Under the pieces are notes generated by a model. It saw only the letters and a program-made list of their open reading frames with translations. It was not told the DNA's origin and made no database searches. From Otis tarda (lineage: Eukaryota > Chordata > Aves > Otidiformes > Otididae): 64,000 nt of DNA. Made by a program: the position numbers and the translations under genes. Each line of letters starts with the position of its first letter. Within the stretch, counting starts at the first letter, position 1. The stretch covers positions 11,054,001 through 11,118,000 of the forward strand of contig CM048560.1 of the NCBI GenBank assembly GCA_026413225.1. Direction: 5' to 3'. Shown here piece after piece: positions 22,983-32,640 of the stretch.

Positions 22983-25900
22983 GTGAGGTCTTCCTGGCTG
23001 GTCATGGAGACTCAAGGGAAACAAGAAAAACTTGAAATTGCTTCTGAGATGCTCAGGTGGTGCAAGCCTCGCTGGCTAGTGGCATTTAAATGTTTGCCAT
23101 GCCAGTGTAAGTGGGGTTGCTTATTACTGTGGGGGACTGCTCTATTGGTGACTGATTGACCTGCATGTCTTCGTGTTTGAGTGCTGCAAGGTCTCTCTGC
23201 CTGTATATTCCGCAGCATTTTGCAGCTCCCCGTGAGCACCCACAGCTATCCACTGTCAAATACTGTCCTTGGCTGCTTCAGGTGATGCCCTTGTGCTCTC
23301 ACTCTAAGACAGCTTGTCACTCTTCTCTTTTGACAGTCTGCCAGCACTGAACACATCCCTCCAGCTTTGGAGAAACTCATAGGTGAGTTGATGTACTCCT
23401 CCTCTGTGTTAGCTTGCGCGAATGCTCCTGTCAAACTCTTCCCTCTCCTCATTGCGGAGTAAAGGCAGGGTCACAGCTCAATGCTCTAAAAGTGCTGATT
23501 TCACTTGCTTGGCTGGAAGAGCAGCTTGCTTTTTGGGGTGTGGGGATGGGGTCCTGCCCCCTGCCTGCTGGAGTGCTTAAAGGTGTCAGCGACAGGTTCC
23601 TGGGACAGTGTGCCTCTAGTTTGGGGCCTCCCAGGCCCAGTGGGACAACGGTACCAAGGGTACCCTGCTGCAAAAGTGAGTTTTTGGCTGTCTTAACGTA
23701 TAGCAACCACACGAATGGAAGGAGAATGGAGATGGGCCCCGCGTGTGTTACTTCTTTTTCTCCTTACTCTTTTAAGATTTTGGGAGGATACAGAGGGTTC
23801 CATTTTCTTTGGGAGTGGGGGATTAAGCCCACTCTTGAGAGTGCAACTTATTTTTTCTTAAATTCTTTTGGTGCAAAGTCTCACTGCAGCCAAAGCTAGT
23901 TGAAAAGAGCCTGATTATACGTGTAGGGTTTTTTCTTTTAGAAATGTAACTTCAGTGAAATTGAAACTTTCCACAAGAACCTGCCAGTTTTTCTACATCT
24001 CATTTATGGAAAAGCAAAGTTTCAATCTGAATGGAACAACTTAAAGATCATATTCTGAACTTCCAAACTACTATTTTGCTTTTACATTCCATGTTAATGT
24101 TATCAGTGAGGATATTTCTTTCTAAAGATGGCCAAGTCAAATTTTTGGTTCTCTTGACAATTTTTGCTAGATCTGAAGTGACTCTTTTTTTTTTTTTTTT
24201 TTTTCTCCCCGTCAGGATTTTGGTTAGCAGGAAAGTTAATCTATTTTCAAGCTTGTTCTGATACTGAATGGAAAACAAATTTGGAAATAGCAAAATTCTC
24301 TGGAAAAGGCAATCCTGGTTCCCATCGACTTCCATATCAATAACTTTCGTAACCTATTGCTTAGGGGAAGGGGAGCTGTCATTTTAACTGGATGCTCAGT
24401 GCTCTGATCATAGGCTACTTTAGCAGTAGCTGAACATGGAGCATAAATAGTAAACCTGAATTTCTTGAGGGGGATGGATAAATAAAAGTCAGAGAAATAG
24501 TGTAAAGGAGAAGGAAGAGAGGAAAACTTAATCGGCTTGAGAAAAGAAGAGGCTGCTTCTAAAACTTGAGAATGTGATGCTTGGAAGTAGATGCTGAGAA
24601 GAAGAGAAGGATGGAGTGGGATGGGATCCAAATACCGAGTCACTCTAACTGGCCTATCTCTTGAAGGGAAACTGAGCCCTCCAGGGAAGGCAGAACTTTC
24701 CCAGCTGTGCTCTGTCTCTCTGAGAACAAGGTCTGCTTGGGCAGTGGGATGGTTTGCAGGAGGTCTCAAGCGTCTTCTCTGATCTAATTGTAAGGAGGGT
24801 TGGTACTCAGCAGACAGAAGTCCACTGCCATGGGTACATCTGCTCTTGGTAGTGATGGACTGGAGAGGGCAACAGAGCAGGTTCATCTGTGGCAGGACGT
24901 GAGGAGTCGCCTTGGTCTGGGCCAGCGATGCTGGGTAAAGGGGCAGTAGTGTCCCTCTCCTACACCCTGAGTAAGAAGCCTCTGCTTGAGCTCGCCGACT
25001 GAGCCATTTTAAGATGAAAGCTCTCCTTGCTCTTTTTCTTTGCTTCTCATCACATCTGGATCCTCTTCCTTTTTAACTCCTCTTCTTGCCCCACACTGTT
25101 TGCCCAAGCACCGCTCTGTCCTGCTGCGCTCAGCCGTGGTGCGTATGTGCCCTGTACCGCTCTGAATCTGACCCATTTTGGCTTCATTGTTGGCTCCCTT
25201 CTACTCTCTGGGCTGGCTTCTCCATGGAGCATATGGCTAACATCTTCCCTATTTTTGTGCAGGACAGAAGGAACAGTCACTGAAAAAGGAAGCGAGGAAG
25301 GCAGCACACTTAACAGGTATGTGCTGAGGGGTCAGCAAGATGTGGGAGCAGGGGACAGGACAGACATGGCTGGGGTGAGAGGATGGCATGGAGGTAGCTG
25401 TGAGGAGCCCACCTCATACAGGCTTTCCTATTTTCCTTTGGTAACACATGTGCTCTGACAGCAGGAAGCTACTCCACAGCTAAAATCTTCCCTTCAGTTA
25501 GGCTTTTCAGTGAGGGCTCTGGTTTTTGGTTTGCATCTGGGGTGTGTGGGGCAGAAGACTTTCACAAGCAGCTGGCGTTGAGTGAGGTGAAGGTGTGAGG
25601 TCCCACCAGCACAAGGTTGGGGTGGACTTTCCATGCTGCAGACAAGGGCTTGGAGAACAGTTGACTACTTGTGACATGGGGTGTAACTTGGGGAAAAAAA
25701 CCACACAACTGCTGGTACTTACTGCACTTTTTGTTTTGGTTTCCAGGGAACCCGACCCAGCGGGACCTCCCTCTGGAGTGGGAACACATCTCCGGCCATG
25801 CCTTCACCAACGGCATTCAGTACCGCGATCAGGGCCTTGTCATCAATGAGACCGGCCTGTACTTTGTGTACTCCAACGTGCTCTTCCGAGGCAGCGTCTG

Positions 25901-26141
25901 CAGCAGCCAGGTGTTGAGCCATATTGTCTACAAGAAAAACCCATCCTCGCCAGGAAGCCATGTGCTGATGGAGGACAAAGGCATCAACTACTGTACGAGT
26001 CAGAAAACGTGGGCCCGGAAAAGCTACCTGGGGGCCTTATTCAAGCTCAGGAATATGGACAGTTTGCATGTCAATGTCTCCAAAATCACTCTGGTTAACT
26101 TCGAGGAATCCAAGACATTCTTTGGCTTATTTAAGCTTTAA
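22716..26141 (+). CDS. FASLG: Fas ligand (TNFSF6/CD178), complete, four exons, 253 residues
   Basis: Joined exons are 22716-22982, 23337-23382, 25263-25316 and 25747-26141. FASLG is a homotrimeric type II membrane protein of the TNF superfamily; it binds FAS to trigger apoptosis in cytotoxic T and NK cell killing and in immune privilege. The start MQQNLNYVYPQIFWVD matches the family N-terminus and has a purine at -3 (GCCATGC). Residues 20-40 are a short Pro-rich cytoplasmic stretch, about 54-78 the membrane anchor, 79-89 the FHLEKELAELRE stalk, and about 120-253 the TNF homology domain. C174 and C205 correspond to the human C202-C233 disulphide. The family C-terminus FEESKTFFGLFKL is intact. 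The 46-bp second exon is the expected size. At 253 residues it is shorter than the 281-residue human protein, mainly through loss of prolines. N156 and N232 are predicted glycosylation sites. Confidence 0.97.
22983..23336 (+). other. FASLG intron 1
   Basis: A 354-bp intron with a GTGAGG donor and a TTTTGACAG acceptor. No embedded feature was seen. Confidence 0.9.
23337..23382 (+). CDS. FASLG: FASLG exon 2: juxtamembrane stalk
   Basis: This 46-bp exon encodes SASTEHIPPALEKLI plus the first base of Gly, and ends at ATAG|GTGAGT. It corresponds to the human STSQ...SSLEKQIG stalk, the region in which metalloproteases release soluble ligand. The LEK motif is kept. It is too short to appear in ORF-based predictions; it was found by its splice sites and homology. 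Confidence 0.95.
23383..25262 (+). other. FASLG intron 2
   Basis: A 1880-bp intron from a GTGAGT donor to a TTTTTGTGCAG acceptor. It contains a 20-base poly-T run near 24185-24204. No other feature was recognised. Confidence 0.9.
25263..25316 (+). CDS. FASLG: FASLG exon 3: stalk to TNF-domain boundary
   Basis: This 54-bp exon encodes GQKEQSLKKEARKAAHLT and one base of Gly, matching human KKELRKVAHLTG. It ends at ACAG|GTATGT. It joins in frame to both neighbours and is too short for ORF-based detection. Confidence 0.95.
25317..25746 (+). other. FASLG intron 3
   Basis: A 430-bp intron from a GTATGT donor to a GGTTTCCAG acceptor. Nothing else was seen. Confidence 0.9.
25747..26141 (+). CDS. 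FASLG: FASLG exon 4: TNF homology domain
   Basis: The 395 coding bases run to TAA at 26139-26141. Landmarks are LPLEWEH, GLVINETGLYFVYSNVLFRG, the C174/C205 pair, WARKSYLGALFKL and the C-terminal LVNFEESKTFFGLFKL. These are the beta-strands and trimer core of the TNF fold. The human N250 sequon position reads KLR here, so that glycan is lost, while N156 (NET) and N232 (NVS) are kept. Confidence 0.97.
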
Positions 26142-27150
26142 ATGGGGTTGTTGGAGCATGGCCGGCAGCCACACACACACACCAGGATGCATGAGAAGTG
26201 AGCGCTGCCTGAGCAGCAGTGGCCAAGCCAGGGTCTCGCACCACAAAGCCCACCAAGAAACCATGTTTTGGCCTTCAGCGTGAGAGGACTCAAGCAACAG
26301 GTAAAGGCTTGAAAGCAAACCTCTGGGAAGCACCGGGGCTGTACTGTGTCAACCTGAAGAGAATTGCACATTTTCTCCCTCCTAAAAAACCAAACAAATT
26401 CAAAACGTAGTGTGTTGAAGACCCTGTTGAAACTCACTACTTGCTACCTGAGAAGATGCTGATGCCAGTGGCCCCACATGATGTCTGGCCCTGGTGAGCT
26501 TGGGCCAGCAGGCACACAGGGACAGCTGATGGACATTGAGGAGGCCCCTTGAGCCAGGGCTGTGGGTGCCTGGGCCATGCTGTGCCACACCACAGGCAGT
26601 GGTGTGGGAACAAGTACTGCAAAGGTCTGAACTGCCCACCTCAAGCCATGGCTGGCCACACTGCCCAGACATTTGGCACTTTGCTGTACGACAGGCACCT
26701 GCCTGCTAGCTGGCTCGTTATGCATTAAGTTATCAACCGTTCCCACCCCAGAAAATGTCCCCTGATCCCTTTATTTAACTCATCCAGACTGCCTTGCAAG
26801 GAAAGTGCCAGAAACAGCGATGCCATAAGGGGGTTCCTAACCCTGAAGAGAATTGTGATGGCGCAGTGGTGGTTGAGCTGGTGGGGAGGCCACATGCTCT
26901 GCTGACAGGACCTGAACAACACAGTGGTGGAGGGCAGCGGGGCCAGAGATGAAAGCAGCATCCCCAACCTCCTTCCTCCCCTTTCAACACAGAGTCCCCC
27001 TCGGACACATGGAACTGCCACTCCCTGCATGGTGCAGGTGGGGACATGGTGGCCACCATCAATGGAATGGCTTCAGCTGGCTCCCTTGTCATGGGATATT
27101 CTCTCCTGAGCAAAATACAGATGGTAAATAAAGGTATATTTTTCTAGTAA
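26142..27150 (+). other. FASLG: FASLG 3' untranslated region
   Basis: About 1 kb separates the stop from the first AATAAA at 27127. No internal polyA hexamer or coding exon was seen. A short CA repeat lies at 26170-26181. The end is inferred from the signal. Confidence 0.7.
27127..27132 (+). promoter_or_regulatory. FASLG polyadenylation signal AATAAA
   Basis: A canonical hexamer followed by a T-rich then G/T-containing stretch (GGTATATTTTTCTAGTAAGTGG). It is the only good signal within 1 kb of the stop. Confidence 0.7.
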
Positions 27151-28879
27151 GTGGCACTGTCCTCTCCTCATTTGGGGCAGCAGGCTCCTGCAATGGCCAA
27201 AGCCCTGAAGGTCTCTGTTATCAGGGGCTAGCACCCTGCTCCTTCTTCAGCAGCATGGCAGAAATCTGGGAGCCTTCCTCCACTTTGCTGGCTTGGCAGG
27301 GCACAGGATGCCTGCCATGGAGCTTTGGGGCTCCAGCATTGAAACATCAGGATTTGGGAACTGGAGAGGTGTGCTGTGGTCAGCACAGATCAGACAGCCT
27401 AAGCCCAATTTGGCCATCAGGAAGAGGACAGATCTCAATCACAGATTTGAGCTTGAGTGGAGCCAGATACTTGTTGCTGAGTAGAAGCGCTACTGTCCCC
27501 AAAGGCACCGTGCTCCTCCATGCTCCCTCTGGCCCCAGCAGCACTTCCACTGTGGCAGTCTGAAGGGCATGGAATGAAGCTGCTGCTTTGCTGTTAAAAA
27601 AAAAACAAAACAAAACAAAAAAAAAAACAACAACAAAAAAACCCAACAAACCCCAAAGAAAATAAAAAAGCCCCAACAAAAAAATGTTTGTTCACTGGTG
27701 TCTGGTTAGCCCCAGGGCTGTCTGCCACATTGTCACCAGGCAGTACACAAAGGCTGTGGCTGTGGTGCCTCATCATCTTTGCCCGTGCTCCAGCCTTCTC
27801 GTAGCTCTGACATTGGTCGCAGTGAACAGTGGCTCTTCAGCAGCCTGCAGCACTTCCACAGTGCTGCTCTCGGCTCAGTTGTGTGTGGCCTGTGGTCTGC
27901 TGTTGCTTGCTTCAAGGAAACCTGTTTCTTTGAAACTTAGAAGTGGACTGGCTACTGGTGTGGCCAGCATGAAGTGAATACTGCACCTCTCTGCTTACAC
28001 AGCTGTGGCTGCACTCAGATATTTCCACTGCATTTCTCAAAATGGAAAATGCCTCAAAAGGTCAAACTTCAGGGACCTTTTTGCTTGATTGATGAGCTCT
28101 CACTGTCCCCAGCACTCCTAGTATCAGAGGGGCAAACCATACAGCTGAGCGATGGAGGGGCTGGATCCAGAGCCTGCCAGGAACGGCTGGAAGCTGCTAT
28201 CCTCTTCTGCTTGCTGTTTGTGCTGTGTTGCTTTCCTAGTGACCAGGCATCCAGGTGGTGAGTGAGCATCTGTATACACACATGCCTGCAAGCTTGCAGC
28301 TACTTCTGTAGCAAAACTAGCTGAGCACATTGCATGCTTCTTTTCTTTACTGATGAGCATCTTGGAGAGAGACAGGGCATTCAGGGCCCAGAGGAAACTC
28401 ACGCTGAGGTTCTGCTCTCTGCGAGTGCTGTATCGGTGAAGGGCTGGAAAGCTCCTGATTGTTTCTAGAAGTCAACACGCAGTACCTCAGCTGGACTGTG
28501 AAAGTAGTCATCTCTGGGGCAGGATGTGGCAGTCGTCATTGCCTGCATGTCAGGAGGGGGCAAGGATCTGAAAGTCTTTCCATCTGAAAAGCTAAAGGTA
28601 ACACGGAACCACAAGTTTTAGAGACAGTGGCACAGTGGGATGGGCAGTCATGTGACAAATAGTGCTGGGATCTCCTGAGGTGGACAGAGCTGGCTAATCC
28701 TTGCAGGATAAAGCCAGGTGCTGCTAGGCTTGCTCCGAAGTCAGAGAGCAGCCGTGACTGCGCTGAGTCAGCAGCGCGGCTGCCAACACGGCATGTGCTT
28801 CTGCTTTGTGATCCCTTCCTCAAATATCGCTCTGAACTGCACAGAGCAAATCCACTATTTAGCTTGTGGGCTCTGACTA
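27151..28879. other. Intergenic stretch downstream of FASLG, with an A-rich tract
   Basis: No gene was recognised. An A-rich low-complexity tract (AAAAC and CAA units) covers about 27594-27680. It has no recognisable SINE or cDNA body in front of it. Confidence 0.6.
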
Positions 28880-29130
28880 AAGATACAAAGTAAGCTCATG
28901 ACAGGATTATACCATTTCAAACCACACAGAGTCAATTCATAAACTGCTTGTGCCCCGACAGCTTTATTAAGGTAATCTGTTTATCTAGCTAATGAGCTGT
29001 TTATTTAGTGAAATACTTGCTTATTGTTACCAGTAAATACTCAATATTTAATACTGACATTATTAATAGCTTTTGGACTGAATTTAAAATTATTTAATAA
29101 AAATATTAAAATTATTGAAATGTATTTTGA
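28880..29130. other. AT-rich block, candidate conserved regulatory element
   Basis: A compositionally distinct AT-rich stretch in GC-richer surroundings. It carries two CTGTTTAT motifs (forkhead-like) 26 bases apart and several TAAT and ATTA cores. No coding potential was seen. The regulatory reading is inference. Confidence 0.3.
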
Positions 29131-29269
29131 AAAGATCAAGTGTTTTGTTCCCTCCCCAGTAAGGGAAGGGTGTCTGCTCTAGAAACGATATCCCAGGTCC
29201 ATCAGCAGGGCTGGACATTGTGATGTTTGGGTTGTTTTTTCTGTCTTGAGGAAAATAAGTGACCCTTCC

Positions 29270-29287
29270 TGCAGGTCATGACCTGCA
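29270..29287. promoter_or_regulatory. 18-bp perfect palindrome containing AGGTCATGACCT
   Basis: TGCAGGTCATGACCTGCA reads the same on both strands. Its core is two AGGTCA nuclear-receptor half-sites as an inverted repeat with no spacer, the arrangement known as TREpal. Binding is not shown by sequence. Confidence 0.4.
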
Positions 29288-32220
29288 TACCCCATGCAGG
29301 GGTCTGGGCAGGACCTCCTCTCTCCGGATGGAGCAGCCTGAAGGAGGAACCCAAGGATTTGGGCACCATTTAATAGGGCTCCAGAGAGACTCTCTGTGGA
29401 GAACATAGCTGACTAGACATTACAAGCCCAGATCATCTGCTGACATGAGGTTTCTAGTCGGCTCCCAGTGCCTGAGGGTCTTCTGGGGGTTCATGTCCTT
29501 TCTTCCTAGACACAGACATGCTTTCCTACATGATCCAGCCTGAGGCACCTGGCCAGCACTGAGCCAGTGGGCACGCTGCAGGCACACAGACTGCTCCTGT
29601 GGTCAGCTGAACCCTTCCCAGGAGATGCCTGTGCAGCTGGCCAAGTCAGGGCTCTGCATGACAGAGAAACTATGTCGCTGAGCACAGCGAGCTGCTTGAT
29701 AGAGATATGGCCTCTTTTGTGGTTGATGAGTATCAGATGTTGCATCCTATTTACCTGCTCCAGTGGAGGAAAGGGGAGGGCAGCATGCTAGTGTCTTAAA
29801 AACTCAGTGTGTACACTAATCAAGGTGGCGGAAGGGACTGCGTTATAGAAAGGACTGTAGGGATAGGGTCATTGCTGCTTCTACAGCAAAAGCACAGTGG
29901 AAGCAAAGGGACGCCCAGTGGGCTCCGAGAGACAGTATAAGCAGAGAGTGAGGCAGGATGAGTAACAAGCAGGGCTGGTGTGCAATGGGTGCTGCTGCAC
30001 AGTGGGTGCTGTTTCTCACAGATCCATGGCAATGATCTGAGGTAGTGTGCTGGCAAACAGCTCTGCCAGTGCCTGCTGCAGCTCTGCTTTCCCTGGCAGA
30101 GAAACCCCCGTCAGAGGGGGAGAAATATCCCCTGGATAGCAATGGCCAGCATCCCTCATATCAATACTGCCTATTGCATCCATGTGTCCTGACTCTTTAC
30201 CAGTCCACGGTCCCTCGTGACGGGGAGGAAGGTGACTGGTGCACAGCAAGGCGTGGAGAGCACCTGTAACAAGGAGCTGTTGCTGATCTCCAGCTGATCC
30301 CCGGCATGTGCTGAGGCATCAGGATGTCAGACAAGAAATGGAGTCACAACGTGGGCTGGCTCTTGGCACGCCTGCTCGGCTACACATCTTGGCTCAGAAA
30401 TGGCACAGCCTAGTTGTTGTAGTTAGCTGGCACTGACACTTGAGATGTGTCGTATGTGACTGTTTCTGTAGTCTTCCCGGAGAGTAAAGCAAGCATGAGT
30501 AAGAATGGAAGAACTGATATGTCTGAAGCCACTCAAATCCTTTGAGTTCAGACAGCAACCTTGTATTTGATCTGATAAGTTTCATTGCTGCTTTGGTTGA
30601 CTTTCTTTGGCGTTGATTTTTTTTTTTCTTATTCATTTTCCTGAAGCCAGCCTTGGGCTTTCTAAGTCTGTGATACAATGTCTTGTGGGTTTACTTTTTC
30701 CAGCCTGTGGAGCTCTAAAGACTGCCAAATTTTTACCAAGTTGGGAAGGAGCATTGTCTAGTGGTTAGAGAGGGGAGAAAAAGGGAAGTGAGGTAAACTT
30801 AAATATTGCTATTATTTTTCTAGTACTCTGATGTGTGGGCATATTACATCATGGTTACAAAAGTGTAATTTTAGGCATGACTAAGTGACAGAGGTTTAAC
30901 GCAAAAGAGAGGATAAGGTGACTAAAGACACAGGAGGAGTTTTGATGCAAGGTGAGGCAAGTCGTATGTGAATTTCTTGTTGATTTTAATTTTAAAAAAA
31001 AAGAGAGAAGAAGAAAAGCTTAAGAACTTGTTGCTGATTCATCTCTCAGGGTAACATGGAGAGTCAAATGTTCCATTCCCTGCACATGACCGAAGCCCTG
31101 ACACAGGTGACGTGGGACTGCAGGCTGTGGTGCAGGGGACTGCTGGCAGTGTCTGCAACGGTGTCTTCTGCCAGACAGAGGTGTGAAGAGATGCTGAGTT
31201 CTCAGGCCCCTGTCTGTGGTGTGACCAGCAATGCTGCTTTAGGATCCTACCAGTAGGCACTGGTACCAGCTACGCCTGCCAGGACACTGACAGTCATGCA
31301 AACAGGCATGTAGGCCTTCTGTTATGAAGACTCATGGTTTTTTTTTTTTTTTTTTGAAAATAAACTGCTCTTTCTTCTGGGTAGTAAAGAAACAAAAAGC
31401 TCTAGGTGGAATAACAAACCCTAATGTGCTTTCCTCTGCCCCAGTTGTCTCACCGTTCCTCAGCACGCTCTGTATGACGCAGCCCTCTCTACAGAGAATC
31501 ACCTTCTCTCACCCACTTACAAAACATCCTAGAGATTTTACGTGGTCTCTGTTTTTCCCATACTCCACAACCAGTTTCCTTCAACAACAGTTGAAAGTCT
31601 CCTTGCCCAGTTTCCTTTTGTCGGTGGGGATTCCTCTGGTTCCCCTTTGCCTTTTAAATGACTATCAAAATGGGACTGTGTGCCCTCTTGAGCCCTGTGT
31701 TGATTTGACAGCATTTCTCCTGCCGTTGCAATTGAGGCTTATGTCAACACAGAGGCAAAAGATTTCAGAAAAAGGCATCGGAGGGGAAGATTTGTCTCTC
31801 CTAATTGAAACAGTCTACAAGATAGCTGTCCATGCTGAATGTGTGATGAACATGAAGTTCCTTAAGCAGGGTGCAGTCTGTTTATGGCTGGTGCAAATCT
31901 CAGCTATCATGGGGTCAACCAAAAAACCAATACAAGCTGCCCAATCTCAGCACAGGCTCCAAGGGACATGCTGACAGAGTGGCTTGCTACCATTCTCTTT
32001 ATCCATCCTTCCTGCTAAAGTTTCTGCACAGAGAAGAGATATCCAAGATTTGGCTTTCATTAAAGTCCTGAAAGAGAAATCCAAACCATGGAAGATCAGA
32101 CATGCTGTAGCAACAAAAGAGGATGTAATTTCTTCTAATTCCCTGCTCCATTTCAACAGGGAAAACTGGGAGAAATTCAATATGTTCAGTAGACAAATCC
32201 CCTTGCTGCACTTGGTTTGA
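29288..32220. other. Intergenic stretch
   Basis: No gene was recognised. An open frame of 216 codons at 31324-31974 starts in a poly-T tract and resembles no family I know. Poly-T runs lie at 30618-30628 and 31338-31354. Confidence 0.55.
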
Positions 32221-32640
32221 GCGAGAGCGCGTTGGCTGGCTAGCTTTTAAATAAGCAGCAGAAATGTGCTGTTGTAGCCTTTGCGATGTTCCTTGCTGTT
32301 GCGCTCTGCACTCTGAAATGGGTACTGCGTGTCCCAGCCACCGAGCGGTCCTGCCGGGCTGCGTGCAGCTGTGCGTGTGCACCGCTTTGCTGCTGAGAGA
32401 TAATTTAAGGTGTGGGCGTGGCAGGGAGTTATTGTGGCTTAGCTGGCTACTGTCTGTTAGCAGAGCTGTGGCCATAGAAAAGATTGTATTGCTTTTGAAG
32501 CCTTTGAAGTTTGGGGGTGGAGAGGCATTCCTGTCTCCTGCTTGCAGCTGCGCTTGCTTGTTTATCTGAGCTGCCAAGGACTCGAGTGAGGAGCTCTGTG
32601 AGGGCTCCTCTGCCACCCTGGCATGTGAGTTTGCAGCGAG
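32221..32640 (+). promoter_or_regulatory. Promoter-like patch (tentative)
   Basis: A CpG-containing stretch with a TATA-like TTTTAAATAAG (32245-32255) and a KLF/SP-type GTGGGCGTGGC (32412-32422), both on the + strand. No coding exon follows. It could be the start of a non-coding transcript or merely a GC-rich patch. Confidence 0.2.

Noticed and set aside
27594-27680. A-rich tract as a possible retroposon tail
   Set aside because: No element or cDNA body was recognised before it and no flanking duplication was found; treated as low complexity.
31324-31974. Open frame of 216 codons on +
   Set aside because: It starts in a poly-T run, shows no domain or family resemblance, has no splice or promoter context, and has the low-complexity start expected of chance.
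31999-32616. Open frame of 205 codons on -, convergent with the previous one
   Set aside because: Gln/Ser-rich without any recognisable motif; it is probably chance, and it overlaps the promoter-like patch.
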